From Parapristionchus giblindavisi (taxonomy: Eukaryota > Nematoda > Chromadorea > Rhabditida > Diplogasteridae): a stretch of 64,000 nucleotides of DNA. Shown one piece after another: positions 48,337-58,241 of the stretch (within the stretch, counting starts at the first letter, position 1; each line of letters begins with the position of its first letter). The notes under the pieces are model-generated. The model had not been told where the DNA came from. It did no database searches and was given only the letters and a program-made list of their open reading frames with translations. The translations under genes and the position numbers were made by a program. Where the stretch lies: contig CALSFV010000128.1 in the NCBI GenBank assembly GCA_943737045.1, forward strand, positions 1-64,000, written 5' to 3'.

Positions 48337-49878
48337 AGTACCACTGCTGGAATATCACATAGCGCCATCTCATCTGGGCTTTGATTGTAGTTAGGGCACG
48401 TTATTTGATACAATATTCGTTCTTTTCGTTTGTCTCTGTCGTGAGCGATTCGTCTCTTCAACTATCTAATCCACATAAACACACTCCTAGAAGTCAGAAG
48501 TTGTAAGCCTTGCACTCATGAGTGGTATGCCTTACATGCATGATTGGTATGCCTTGCACTGAGGATTGGTATGCCTTACAGTCAGGAGTGGTATCCCTTT
48601 CGCTACTTTGGATGGAGTTTGAACAAGATCTTCGTGGGTTTCTTCATTTCTATATTCTTTCTGGATTTCTCTATAGAAGTATACCACTGACTATTCAAAA
48701 GAATCATAGTGTACCTAGAAGTACGTTAATAGCCGATCATCAGGACATGAAAGAAAAATAACTGAATAAAGAAGATCCTTTTTTTATGAAGCTCCAGATT
48801 CCGTGGAAAGACTACTTAGCAAATTTTGATTAAGAGTGCTTTACTGTGAAAAAAATCGATAATGTATGAAATTGCATCACATTTAGATAATTCTAGTCTC
48901 AAGATTTTTATGGTTTGGATTATTTCTGTTTTCTTGTTCTTGGATGTAATATATATAATGTATATATTAGTTGTATGCAATATATTAATGACGTTGTTTG
49001 TTTATTAATGACGATAACGGTGTTTGTGAAATTTCTTTGTGTACCACAAATACAGTATACCAGAAAATGGCCAGGGAGAAGGAGATATAGAGAGTTAGGG
49101 AGAGGGTAAAGGAGAGGGATATGTAGAGAGCAAGTGAGCGTGGGAGAGGAAGAGGCTGTAAAAGAGAGGTAAGGTAGAGGAAGAAGGTGAAGGAGCGATA
49201 GGGGTAGTGAGTGAGAAAATGCCTGTTTCTTTATTACTGTAGTAATAGAACATATAAAATAGCTTGAATTTTATTCACACAAAGATCATAAATTAGAAAT
49301 AAATTAGTATTATTTAGTTGTATCTTACTAATAATATGCTACTATCTATCACAACCTTGGCTCTCCCCTTCTAACTTTTGGGCAAATTTTCACTATAGGT
49401 CAGCGCGAATTCCTCGCACCACAACAACTTTTGACAGATCTAATTCTGGTACTAAAAATTACTTGTCTAACCTCTCCTAAGTATTATTATTAAATCTTTT
49501 CTTCTTGTATACTAATATTGGTCTATGCACCACTGTCTCCCAATCGTGTTAGATAAAATTACAACTGTGGAATGTTGATCTTTTCCTTATCTTCATGACA
49601 TAGTTAGTCTTTTTTTCCTTAATAAAAAAACAATGTAAAAAAGGAATACTCAAAATATCTTCTTTAATGAGACAAAATCGACCTCAATCCCATGACCCAA
49701 GCAAATTCTCTCGAGAAGGTATTGCGTCGGTCTCTTTTTACTGCCTCATAAACCCTCTGGCATATCAGACATGGATACAATGACTCCTTTAGTGAGAAAT
49801 TACCCATCCATCCATCTCCATATCTGGAAGGGGGCGGAGTCTAGTTTTGAGTATCTTCATCATCTTCAGTCGACATAA

Positions 49879-49885
49879 TATAAAA
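49879..49885 (+). promoter_or_regulatory. TATA box of gene E
   Basis: TATAAAA in CGACATAATATAAAAGTGG, about 228 bp before the leader donor ACCAAA|GTAAGTAAC (donor at 50107). Confidence 0.65.
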
Positions 49886-50106
49886 GTGGTCTCTCTAACC
49901 ATGTTATCCTACTCTTCCCCTTATTATTATTCTACTCTTATTTTAATCCCTTTTCACATATTTGCAATTGTTGTTCCATTAAAAAGCTATAACAGTCAAC
50001 TAATTCATTCTTTAAAATCAGGCCGTCACGGGAAAACCGCACGGTATCACATCTCACTCTCTACTTCCATTTTTAACGACCGACCTCCCTGCTTCTCGCA
50101 ACCAAA

Positions 50107-50595
50107 GTAAGTAACAAACTTTTATTTGAAAATGCAATTCTTTCGCTTTTCATCTCTTCCTTTTTTTCTATTTCTTTCATCTTCTTCTGTCTGTCCTACC
50201 TCTACTATCCCTCAGCGTCTATCACTTGTGCTTTTTGATAATAAGAAACAATTAACTTTAATCAATATCATGCATCAACTAATCGATAATCCTCTCTCTA
50301 CCATTCGGATTCGGGGTTTTTCGAACTTGATGATTTTAGCGCCATCGGTTTCTGAAAACAATCTGGAAAACATAACAAGCTGAATTAGGAATGACTGTGG
50401 AAATACGAATTGACTAATTTATCAAGCAATATTATACTGCATCTAATCGATAATCATCACTCTATCGTTCATATTTGTTTTTTTTTTGCGTTTTTGAATG
50501 ATTTTATCACTGTTCTGATAGAAATAATGTGTTTAAATTGCACAGGTATGCATGAATTAATTAATTTGTTTAAAAAAATATTTTATACATTTAAG
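50107..50595 (+). other. Gene E leader intron with internal deletion
   Basis: It runs from donor GTAAGTAAC (50107) to acceptor CATTTAAG (50595), so the leader would splice straight onto exon 8. The part containing exons 1-7 in gene F is missing, with the joint near TTAAATTGCACAGGTATGC (50543), exactly as in gene D. Confidence 0.55.
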
Positions 50596-50663
50596 GGCTC
50601 TTTGGTGAAGGTAACTCTCAAGGGCTCGACGAGAACTCTCAACCATTGTCGGAATCAAAGAAG

Positions 50664-53167
50664 ATGAAGAAAAACTTCTTTCAAAAGTTAATTCGATCCG
50701 AAAAGGCTCAAAGGGCTGCTGAGAATGAGAGAAATGAGTGGTTAGAAAAGCAGAGGGCTGACGAGAATGAGAGACATGAGTGGTTAGAAAAGCAGAGGGC
50801 TGCCGAGAATGAAAGACATGAGTGGATAGACAAGCAAATCGCAATCAATGAATGGGCTCCACCCAATAGAGGTATTGGCAAAATTCATATAACATGCAAT
50901 TTTGATTTTTTATTGCAGTTGCCAACTATGATCTTGAACTCGACGGTCTCGCAGGACTAGGACACACGGTAACCATTGTATTAGACGACGGCGATGATGA
51001 AGATCATATCTTACCTAGCGATAAGTCAGTAAAGAGTCGATTACTATTTTAAAAAATATTTTAAATTCATTATAGCTACGTCAGCGAGAACGACTTGAAG
51101 CGCATCTCATCACTGCTGATGAAGCGAACGGCACTAACCGAAGTAGAGCTCGCTGAGGAGATGGAAGGCTTCAATCTGGACGATATACGAGAGAACTACT
51201 GGAAAATGACTGAGCTCTTCGAGAGAAGAGAGGGGCCAAAGATTGAAAACTTCCCCTGGGTATACGTCGCTGAAACTCGGAACTGTGGGCTCGGCATGTT
51301 CGCTAATGCCTGGATACCATACACGAATGTGGTGTGTCTGTACACGTAAGTAAAAATCGTAGCTTTTGTGAGATAAACAAGTTTTATTTTCAGTGGTCGA
51401 ATGATTGACGAGAAGAAGAGCCGTGACTACGCCGATGAGATTCGTGAGAAGAGGCCCGATAATTATGATGATGTGATCGACATCGTGAAGTCATACGAGA
51501 TGGAATTCTATACCGGTATGGATTCGTGCGTTATGTAGTTTTAATATAAATAAGCTATCCAGGTCAAGGCAAGATCGTGTTGGAGGGCCACCGGAGAACA
51601 CATCGTGGAAAGGTGGTGCTTGGACGTTACATCAATCACGCCAGGTGTAAGGAACATGCTAATGTTAAGCCACGTTACATTGTGAAGAAGAATCCTAGAG
51701 ACGATACCACACAAGTGTTGGTAGTGTTTGTGGCTACACGCAATATTGAGGTGAAAGATTTTTTTAAAATCCAAATAAAATCAATATTTTATTTTAAGAA
51801 AGGAGAACCCATCCTGAAATACTCCAAATCGACCGAATACACCTGCCCACGATGCAACACAATGCACGATGATCATGATGAGAGTAAGTCTTTCATTCAT
51901 TTCTCACGATATATTCTAAATCTCATTTTTCAGTGATTGGCAAGAAAATCGAATTGAAAGCCATTTTCGGTGACGAGCTGCTCGAAGAAAGAGCCTGCTC
52001 TAGTAATAGTTTTATATATTTTATATATATTTTTTCATTATGAAACGTCTTCTTTTCAGAAGACGAAGCGTCGCAGATGGGAAGAGATCGCAAGCGTAAG
52101 ATCGATTTCACGGACAAGTTTTATAAATCCATTTCCCCTGAGCTGTACATGAAAGCCCTGTCGGTTTTGTATCCCAATATTGGGCCAAATGGATCAAACT
52201 TGTTCGAGTTCGAACTGAACGTAGAGGCACGGTACCTTGTGAAGTACGGCATCCGCCTCCTGCATTCCGACACCCCTCTACTCACTCCCCCGGGAGAGGT
52301 AAATTTCTGACTTGTATTTTAAATTTTGAAAATTTTTTTATTTGCGAAATATATGGATTATTGATTTATAGTCTTGATTTATTATATGTTTCTTTCCAGC
52401 AAGTCAGAGATCTACTTGGCCAGTACGGGGAGATCAATATCAAGGACGCCATCCAGCAGATATTGGCCGATGCGGAAGCTTTAAGGATTCGCGTCCTTCT
52501 CTACATCGCCGACGCTGGTGTCTATGACCGGGTTCGCACGACTGCTGTTATTGCTCCGGAGAAGACGAATGGACGGCCGATCGGAGCGATTATTGGGCTG
52601 AGAGTCAGCCCATCTTCTTCTAAGATTGGTCGATTCACGATCATGGTAAGCTGCATATTAGAGATCAGCAAACGTGCGGTCGTTCAGAAATGATTTTTCA
52701 CTAATTAATCAATGAGAAATCGCGCGCATGTTATTAATATGATAATTAAAAAAGATTCGTGCAAAGTCGCGCAGTCGACTCATTCTCATTTATTTCCATT
52801 GAATTTCCGGTTGAAAACAACCGATATAAAGCCTGAAAATAGCTTGAAAATGGTGCCCAACTGCGTGACATTGCACGAAATTAAGAGTCAAAATCGCGCA
52901 GAATGACTTTTCATCATTTTAACGTCGAACATTGGTCGACCGGTCGTGAAATTGCACGAATGCGGATCTCTACTGCATATTATCATTAATATACTTTTTT
53001 CATAACTCAATCAATTACAGGGACTCAGGAGATACGATCTCCGTCATAAACCTTTCAGCGCAAAGTACATCTCTGACTGCCCCATTCCCGTCAAGATTGT
53101 AACAAGGAAGAATCTTCCTAAGACGCCCAATGATATACTGCCCCATTCATATTTGCGCTATGAGTGA
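50664..53167 (+). CDS. Gene E: N-terminally shortened SET-domain protein
   Basis: Exons 50596-50871, 50919-51024, 51076-51345, 51394-51515, 51563-51750, 51799-51883, 51934-52002, 52060-52298, 52400-52645 and 53021-53167 are open in one frame. The first in-frame ATG is 50664 (MKKNFFQKL), giving about 559 aa; it replaces the lost finger and linker. Three 13-residue ENER-EWLEKQRA units follow, then SET with CGLGMFAN, GRYINHARC and GEPILKYSK (Lys where gene A has the first Tyr of LYEY) and the CPRC cluster, then the conserved C-terminal domain ending LRYE. One donor is GTCAGT. The last intron holds a MITE. No stop is seen, so it may be expressed from the TATA box at 49879. Expected location nuclear (K-run), inferred. 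The lysine substitution makes methyltransferase activity doubtful. Confidence 0.78.
52660..52976. mobile_element. MITE in the last intron of gene E
   Basis: The ends TAGAGATCAGCAAACGTGCGG and (complement) AGTAGAGATCCGCATTCGTGC are inverted. The equivalent introns of D and F lack it (50-bp class introns). A related copy is at 42126-42440. Confidence 0.82.
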
Positions 53168-53785
53168 GCAAATCCGCACATTCCGTTTTCATCTCTATAT
53201 CTGTCTCTCAAATGCTCTATCTCACTATCTCTCTATCCAAATCCTACACTCTATAACCTTCGCATAACCACTATTATTAGTTCATTCATTCTCATCCGAC
53301 CATTAATTATTCTTATTCTTTTTCAATATTCCTTTTTAGCTATTGATGCAGTTGTTCTTCCATTTAATTTATCCATTTCATGTTCTTTATATGGATTCTA
53401 TTGCTTACTCTACTTGTTCTTGCATTATTCCTACTATTTCTTTATCATTATTTATGGTTTTCTAGTTGTTGAATACCAATTCACACTATTATTCTAGTAA
53501 GAGTTGTACTCAATATTCGTATTACTATTATTTAATTACTTTTCATCCATTGTTACTTTTTTTATCGTTCTTCATTTACTTACTCTTACGACTTTGTTGC
53601 CGGTTGTATAATTTTTCTTTATTTTTAATTTCATTTCCAAACCATAAACGAGATATCACACTTTACCTAGTATCTAATTCAGCTCATAATACACTTTTTT
53701 TTAAATATCAAAGTCCATCACTTCCGTATCGATTTACTAGCCACATACGTTCTCATCTTGTTACAGAAATCATACTTCACTGGAT
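53168..53785 (+). other. Gene E 3' flank, family 3' end
   Basis: Pyrimidine-rich then AT-rich sequence shared with genes F, D and C. Homology with D ends close to TTACAGAAATCATACTTCAC (53785). No gene. It probably includes the 3'UTR; I see no unambiguous AATAAA placed well. Confidence 0.6.
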
Positions 53786-54918
53786 CATTTTTGTAGTTTG
53801 TATTTCAGTTATTATAGAAATACAAAAGTTTTTCATACACCTCGCAAATTCCGAACTTAGTAAACTTCTCCACTGTTCAGAAAAACACACTCCAAAATTT
53901 TTAAAATTTAAATTTTCGCAGGATTTTTCGAACTTTTTAAAAATGTATGTAATTTTATTTTTGCTGAAAGCCCAATGAAAGCCTATGTCATGAAGATAAA
54001 GCAAAGATCGACATTCCACGGTTGTAATTTTATCTAACACGATTGGGAGAGAGTGGTGCATAGACGTATGTATATTAGTATACGAGAAGAAAAGATTTAA
54101 TAATAATTCTTTAGGAGAGGTTAGAGCAGTAGTTTTGAGAATTAGATCTGTCAAAAGTTGTTGTAGTGCGAGGAATTCGCGCTAACGTATAGTGTGAATT
54201 TGCCCAGTAGAAAAATTGGGCGAAGCCAAGGTAGAGTGACTGATATAGTGTCATTTTATTAGTGTGATACAACTAAATAATACTAATTTATTGCTAATTT
54301 ATGATCTTTGTATGAATAATATTTAAACGCTTTTATATGATCTATTATTGCAGCAATAGAGAAACAGGCACTTTCTTCTCCCTTACCTCTCTTTTACAGC
54401 CTCTTCCTCTCCCACGCTCTCTTGCTCTCTACATATCCCTCTCCTTTACCCTCTCCCTAACCCTCTATATCTCCTTCTCCCTGGCCATTTTCTGGTATAT
54501 TGTATTTGTGGTACACAAAGAAATTTCACAAACACCGTTATCGTCATTAATAAACAAACAACGTCATTAATATATTGCATACAACTAATATATTACATTA
54601 TATATATTACATCCAAAAACAAGAAAACAGAAATAATTCAAACCATAAAAATCTTGAGACTAGAATTATCTAAATGTGATGCAATTTCACACATTATCGA
54701 TTTTTTCATAGTAAAGCAGTCTTTATCAAAATTTGCTGAGTAGTGTTTCCACGGAATCTGGAGCTTCATAAAAAAGGATCTTCTTTATTCAGTTATTTTT
54801 CTTTCATGAAGATCTCGTTCAAACTTCGTCCAAAGAAGCGAAAGGCATACCACTCCTGACTGTAAAGCATACCAATCCTGACTTGCCTCCTATCTTCTAG
54901 GAGGGGTATTTTTTTCCA

Positions 54919-55124
54919 ATCTGGTATTTAGTAGTTTACTTACGTTACGTCACAGACTAGAAGTTTACTGTTTGTTTACTACTAGTGAAAAAACATTTGA
55001 CGAAATGCATTACAGTATTATACATACACCACTTCTAGTAAACTTGCGTTTAACTAGCCGTAGACTTGCTAAGTCTACGGCTAGTGGGAATTATAATTAA
55101 ACTAATAGGTTGAAAATACCAGAG
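54919..55124. mobile_element. Short MITE with CTCTGGTATTT ends, copy 2
   Basis: ATCTGGTATTTAGTAGTTTACTTACG at the left and ATACCAGAG at the right, with internal sequence close to the copy at 48131-48336 but at a different site in the arm. Independent insertion. Confidence 0.8.
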
Positions 55125-55680
55125 TCTTACTTGATAGCCTGAGGGAACCTGATGTTGAGTAAATAGTTGTAGAGACGAATCGCTCACGACTGAGACAAAC
55201 GAAAAGAACGAATATTGTATCAAATAACGTGCCCTAACTACAATCAAAGCCCAGCCCAGAAGGGATGAGATGACGCTATGTGATATTCCAGCAGTGTTAT
55301 ACACCAGGGTTGAAATTTAAGGTTAACTGTTTTAACGGTTTTTACGGTATTCAGTCGTTAAATTAATTTTTATCGGAATCCGTTAAAATCAATATTTTGA
55401 AGTAAAAGAAGGATAGAAAACATGCTATTGTAACATGTTTCATGCTTTTGAGATTTATTTACGGGTACTCTGTTCACACTATAGCGTTACAAAAGTATAT
55501 TTTGCAAACTGATTATACAAAACACTCAATTTTCATCATGTGATTTTATCGACTCTTTGTTTCTATAGTTTTCGTTTTTCACTTAATGCTTGTATTTACT
55601 CCTGACAAATATTGAATAGCAAAAAATGGTTAAATATCGAAATTAATTGAATTCCACAATTTCTTTGCTAATTTAACGGG

Positions 55681-56029
55681 TTTAAAGGTGGAGTCCGGCG
55701 AATATTTTCGTGAACAAACTGTGAAGACAGAAATATAGCAAAAGTTATTCTGCATAGAGTACATAGATTATTTTATGCTAATTCAGCTTATTGATCGCTA
55801 GAATCATGAATGAACCATGCTTAATGTACAGGCAAAGGCGCGAAATTTTGAAAATAAGAAAGTTCGGCAATAGGTTTCGAACCCGCAACGTTGCGCTAAC
55901 TAGACAGCACATTTACCACTACACCAAGGGATAGATGACTTGCCACAATAATTTCTTGCATATCACTTATCCCTTGCACAAATGATACATTACGTATTTG
56001 CATAGACATTCGAGGGCCTCCATCTTTAA
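55681..56029. mobile_element. tRNA-containing MITE, complete copy in spacer S3
   Basis: TTTAA at 55681-55685 and 56025-56029 flanks ends AGGTGGAGTCCGGCGAATA and (complement) AGATGGAGGCCCTCGAATG. The inverted paralogue at about 47690-47715 has GGGTTTAACGG uninterrupted, proving insertion at TTAA/TTTAA. Minus strand inside: CCTTGGTGTAGTGGTAAATGTGC and GCGGGTTCGAAACC, the order of a tRNA's A and B boxes. Confidence 0.92.
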
Positions 56030-56962
56030 CGGAATTTAACGGTATTTGAATTCGTTAATTTAACGATAACGGATTATTTCGGTTTTATTGTTCCAGTTTT
56101 AATGTTATATATTAGTTGTATGCAATATATTAATGACTTAATCACGCCGTTTGCAGAAATTCTTTGTATACCAGAAATACAGTATGCCAGAAAATGGCCA
56201 GGGAGAAAGAGATGTATAGGGTGGGAGAGGAAGGGGCTGTAAAAGAAAGGGAGATGTAGAGGAAGAGGGTAAAGGAGCGATAGGTTTAGTGGGAGATATA
56301 ATGCCTGTTTCTCTATTACAGTAATAATAGACCATATAAAATCGTTTGAATATTATTCAAACAAAGATCATATATCAGCAATAAATTAGTATTATTTAGT
56401 TGTATCCTACTAATAATATGCTTCTATCTATTACAATGTCTACCTTGGTTCTGCCCCCTTTAACTTTTGGGCAAATTTTCGATATACGTTAGCGCGAATT
56501 CCTCGCACTATAACAACTTTAGAAAGATCTAATTGTGGTATCGAAAAAACTACTACTACTCTAACCTCTCCTAAGTATTATTATCAAATCTTTTCTTCTT
56601 GTATACTAATATTGGTCTATGCACCACTCTCTCAATCGTTTTAGATAAAATGACAACTGTGGAATGTTGATCTTTTCCTTATCTTCATTGTATACATAAT
56701 CTTTTTCTCATTGAAAAAAACAGTGTAAAGGAGAAATGCACAAAATATCTTCTTAATGAGACAAAATCTACCTCAATCCCATGACCCAAGCTAATTCTCT
56801 CGAGAAGGTATTGCGTCGGTCTCTTTTACTACCACATATAACCGCTGGCATATCAGACATGGATACAATGACTCCATTAGTGAGAAATTGTCCATCCATC
56901 TTCATATCTGGAAGAGGGCGGAGTCTTGTTTTGAGTATCTTCATAATCTTCATTCGAAATAA

Positions 56963-56969
56963 TATAAAA
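56963..56969 (+). promoter_or_regulatory. TATA box of gene F
   Basis: TATAAAA in CGAAATAATATAAAAGTGGCC, about 218 bp before the leader donor ATCAAA|GTAAGTAAC near 57187. Confidence 0.65.
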
Positions 56970-57186
56970 GTGGCCTCTCAAGCCATGTTATCCTACTCTT
57001 CCCCTTATTATTATTCTACTCTTATTCTAATCCCTTTTCACATATTTGCAATTATTGTTCCATTAAAAATCTATAACAGTCAACTAATTCATTATTTAAA
57101 ATCAGGCCGTCACGGGAAAACCGCACGGTATCTCACTCTCTACTTCTATTGTTAACTACCGATCTTTCTGCTTCTCGGAATCAAAG

Positions 57187-58241
57187 TAAGTAACAAACTT
57201 GTATTTGAATATGTAATTCTTTTCATCTCTTCTTTTTTTCTCTTTCTTTCTTCTTCTTCTGTCTGTACTACCTCTACTATCCCTCAGCGTTTCGCTTTCA
57301 CTGGCTCTTATTAATAATAAGAATCAATTAACTTTAATCAATATCATGGAACAACTAATCGATAATCCTCACTCTATCAGTGGTATTTGGGGTTTTCGAA
57401 CTTAGCGTTTGGGCGTCATCGGATTCTGAAAACAATCTAGAAAACATAAGAAGCTGAATTAGGAATGACTACGCCTTTTGGCAATAAGAATTGACTAACT
57501 AATTAAGCATACTGCATCTAATCGATAATCGTCACTCTATCGTTCATATTTGGTGTTGTTTTGCTATCTTGTCGCTTTTAACGAAAACGATTTCTGAAAA
57601 GACTCTAGGATTAGAGTTTAAATTTTGGAATGACTAGATCTTAATAATGCGGACTAAGTAACTATTTAAGCGATATTGTATTGTTTCCATAAAGACTCTC
57701 ATTTTTCAAAATTAAACTCAAAATATTTTTTCATCGAAAAAAATTCTAAATGGCGCAACTTTTTTTTGAAAATAAGCAATTCAATTTTGTATCGTATTCA
57801 GTAAATCATGCAATAAATAAGTGAAAGGGAGGAAAAAACGACAATGAAGCGCGCTTTCTGAAATTTAGGAAATAGTTTTCTAACCTATAAATAGGTTTCG
57901 AATTTGCTATAACGATTCCAAACGTTTGCCACTGCGCTTTGTTTTTTTCAAAATTTTTTGAAATAATTTTCAAATGCCCTGCTACACTTACCGTGCCGTA
58001 CTATACCATTCATTTTATTTTTATTTTTTTAAAGGATTGAAAAATTCGAAAAAATTCAAAAAAATTCCAGCCATCTCCATGCCCGAGATCGCAGTTGAAA
58101 TGAAATATTTGACAGTGAACTCGGTAGTGATTCTCCAGGGGTATCAGTGTTGAAATAATTAAAATTTATATGAGACAATGACAATACGATGATTTTCTAA
58201 TTGATGTTTGCATGTATTTTTATAAAATATCCGTTGTTCAG
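57187..58241 (+). other. Gene F 5'UTR intron
   Basis: About 1.05 kb from GTAAGTAAC to GTTGTTCAG immediately before the ATG, like gene B. It includes a degenerate tRNA-like patch (TAGGTTTCGAATTTG near 57890) and AT-rich sequence, with no ORF of interest. Confidence 0.6.

Larger units (their letters stand above)
47150..49690. repeat. Left arm of a 2.5-kb inverted duplication
   Basis: The whole stretch (gene D 5' region, spacer S2, gene E 5' region) recurs inverted at 53985-56700. Easily checked landmarks are CCAGGGAGAAGGAGATATAG (49071), AACTGAATAAAGAAGATCC (48760), TTCGTTCTTTTCGTTTGTCTC (about 48415) and CCGTTAAATTACCAAATAAA (about 47727). Identity is moderate, with independent MITE insertions in each arm. 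Confidence 0.88.
53985..56700. repeat. Right arm of the 2.5-kb inverted duplication
   Basis: Starts inside a minus-strand family 5' region (53985-54590) with no gene attached, continues through spacer S3 (inverse of S2) and ends with the plus-strand 5' region of gene F. Differs from the left arm by its own MITE (54919-55124) and tRNA-containing MITE (55681-56029). Confidence 0.88.

Noticed and set aside
53466..53978. 170-codon hydrophobic ORF after gene E
   Set aside because: Lies in the AT-rich family 3' flank; the homologous stretch after F carries stops, and the residues are I/L/Y/S/F-biased.
53985..54590. Terminal inverted repeat of a single DNA transposon covering gene E
   Set aside because: The inverted copy extends on through the spacer into the gene F 5' region, so an inverted segmental duplication explains it better. 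Transposon ends were not found.
56985..57155. 56-codon upstream ORF (MLSYSSPYYYSTLILI...) after the TATA box in F, also in B (30176-30006) and, extended to 69 codons, in E (49901-50110)
   Set aside because: Between B and F most base differences change the amino acid and D has lost the frame, so it looks like neutral leader sequence. A regulatory uORF is still possible.
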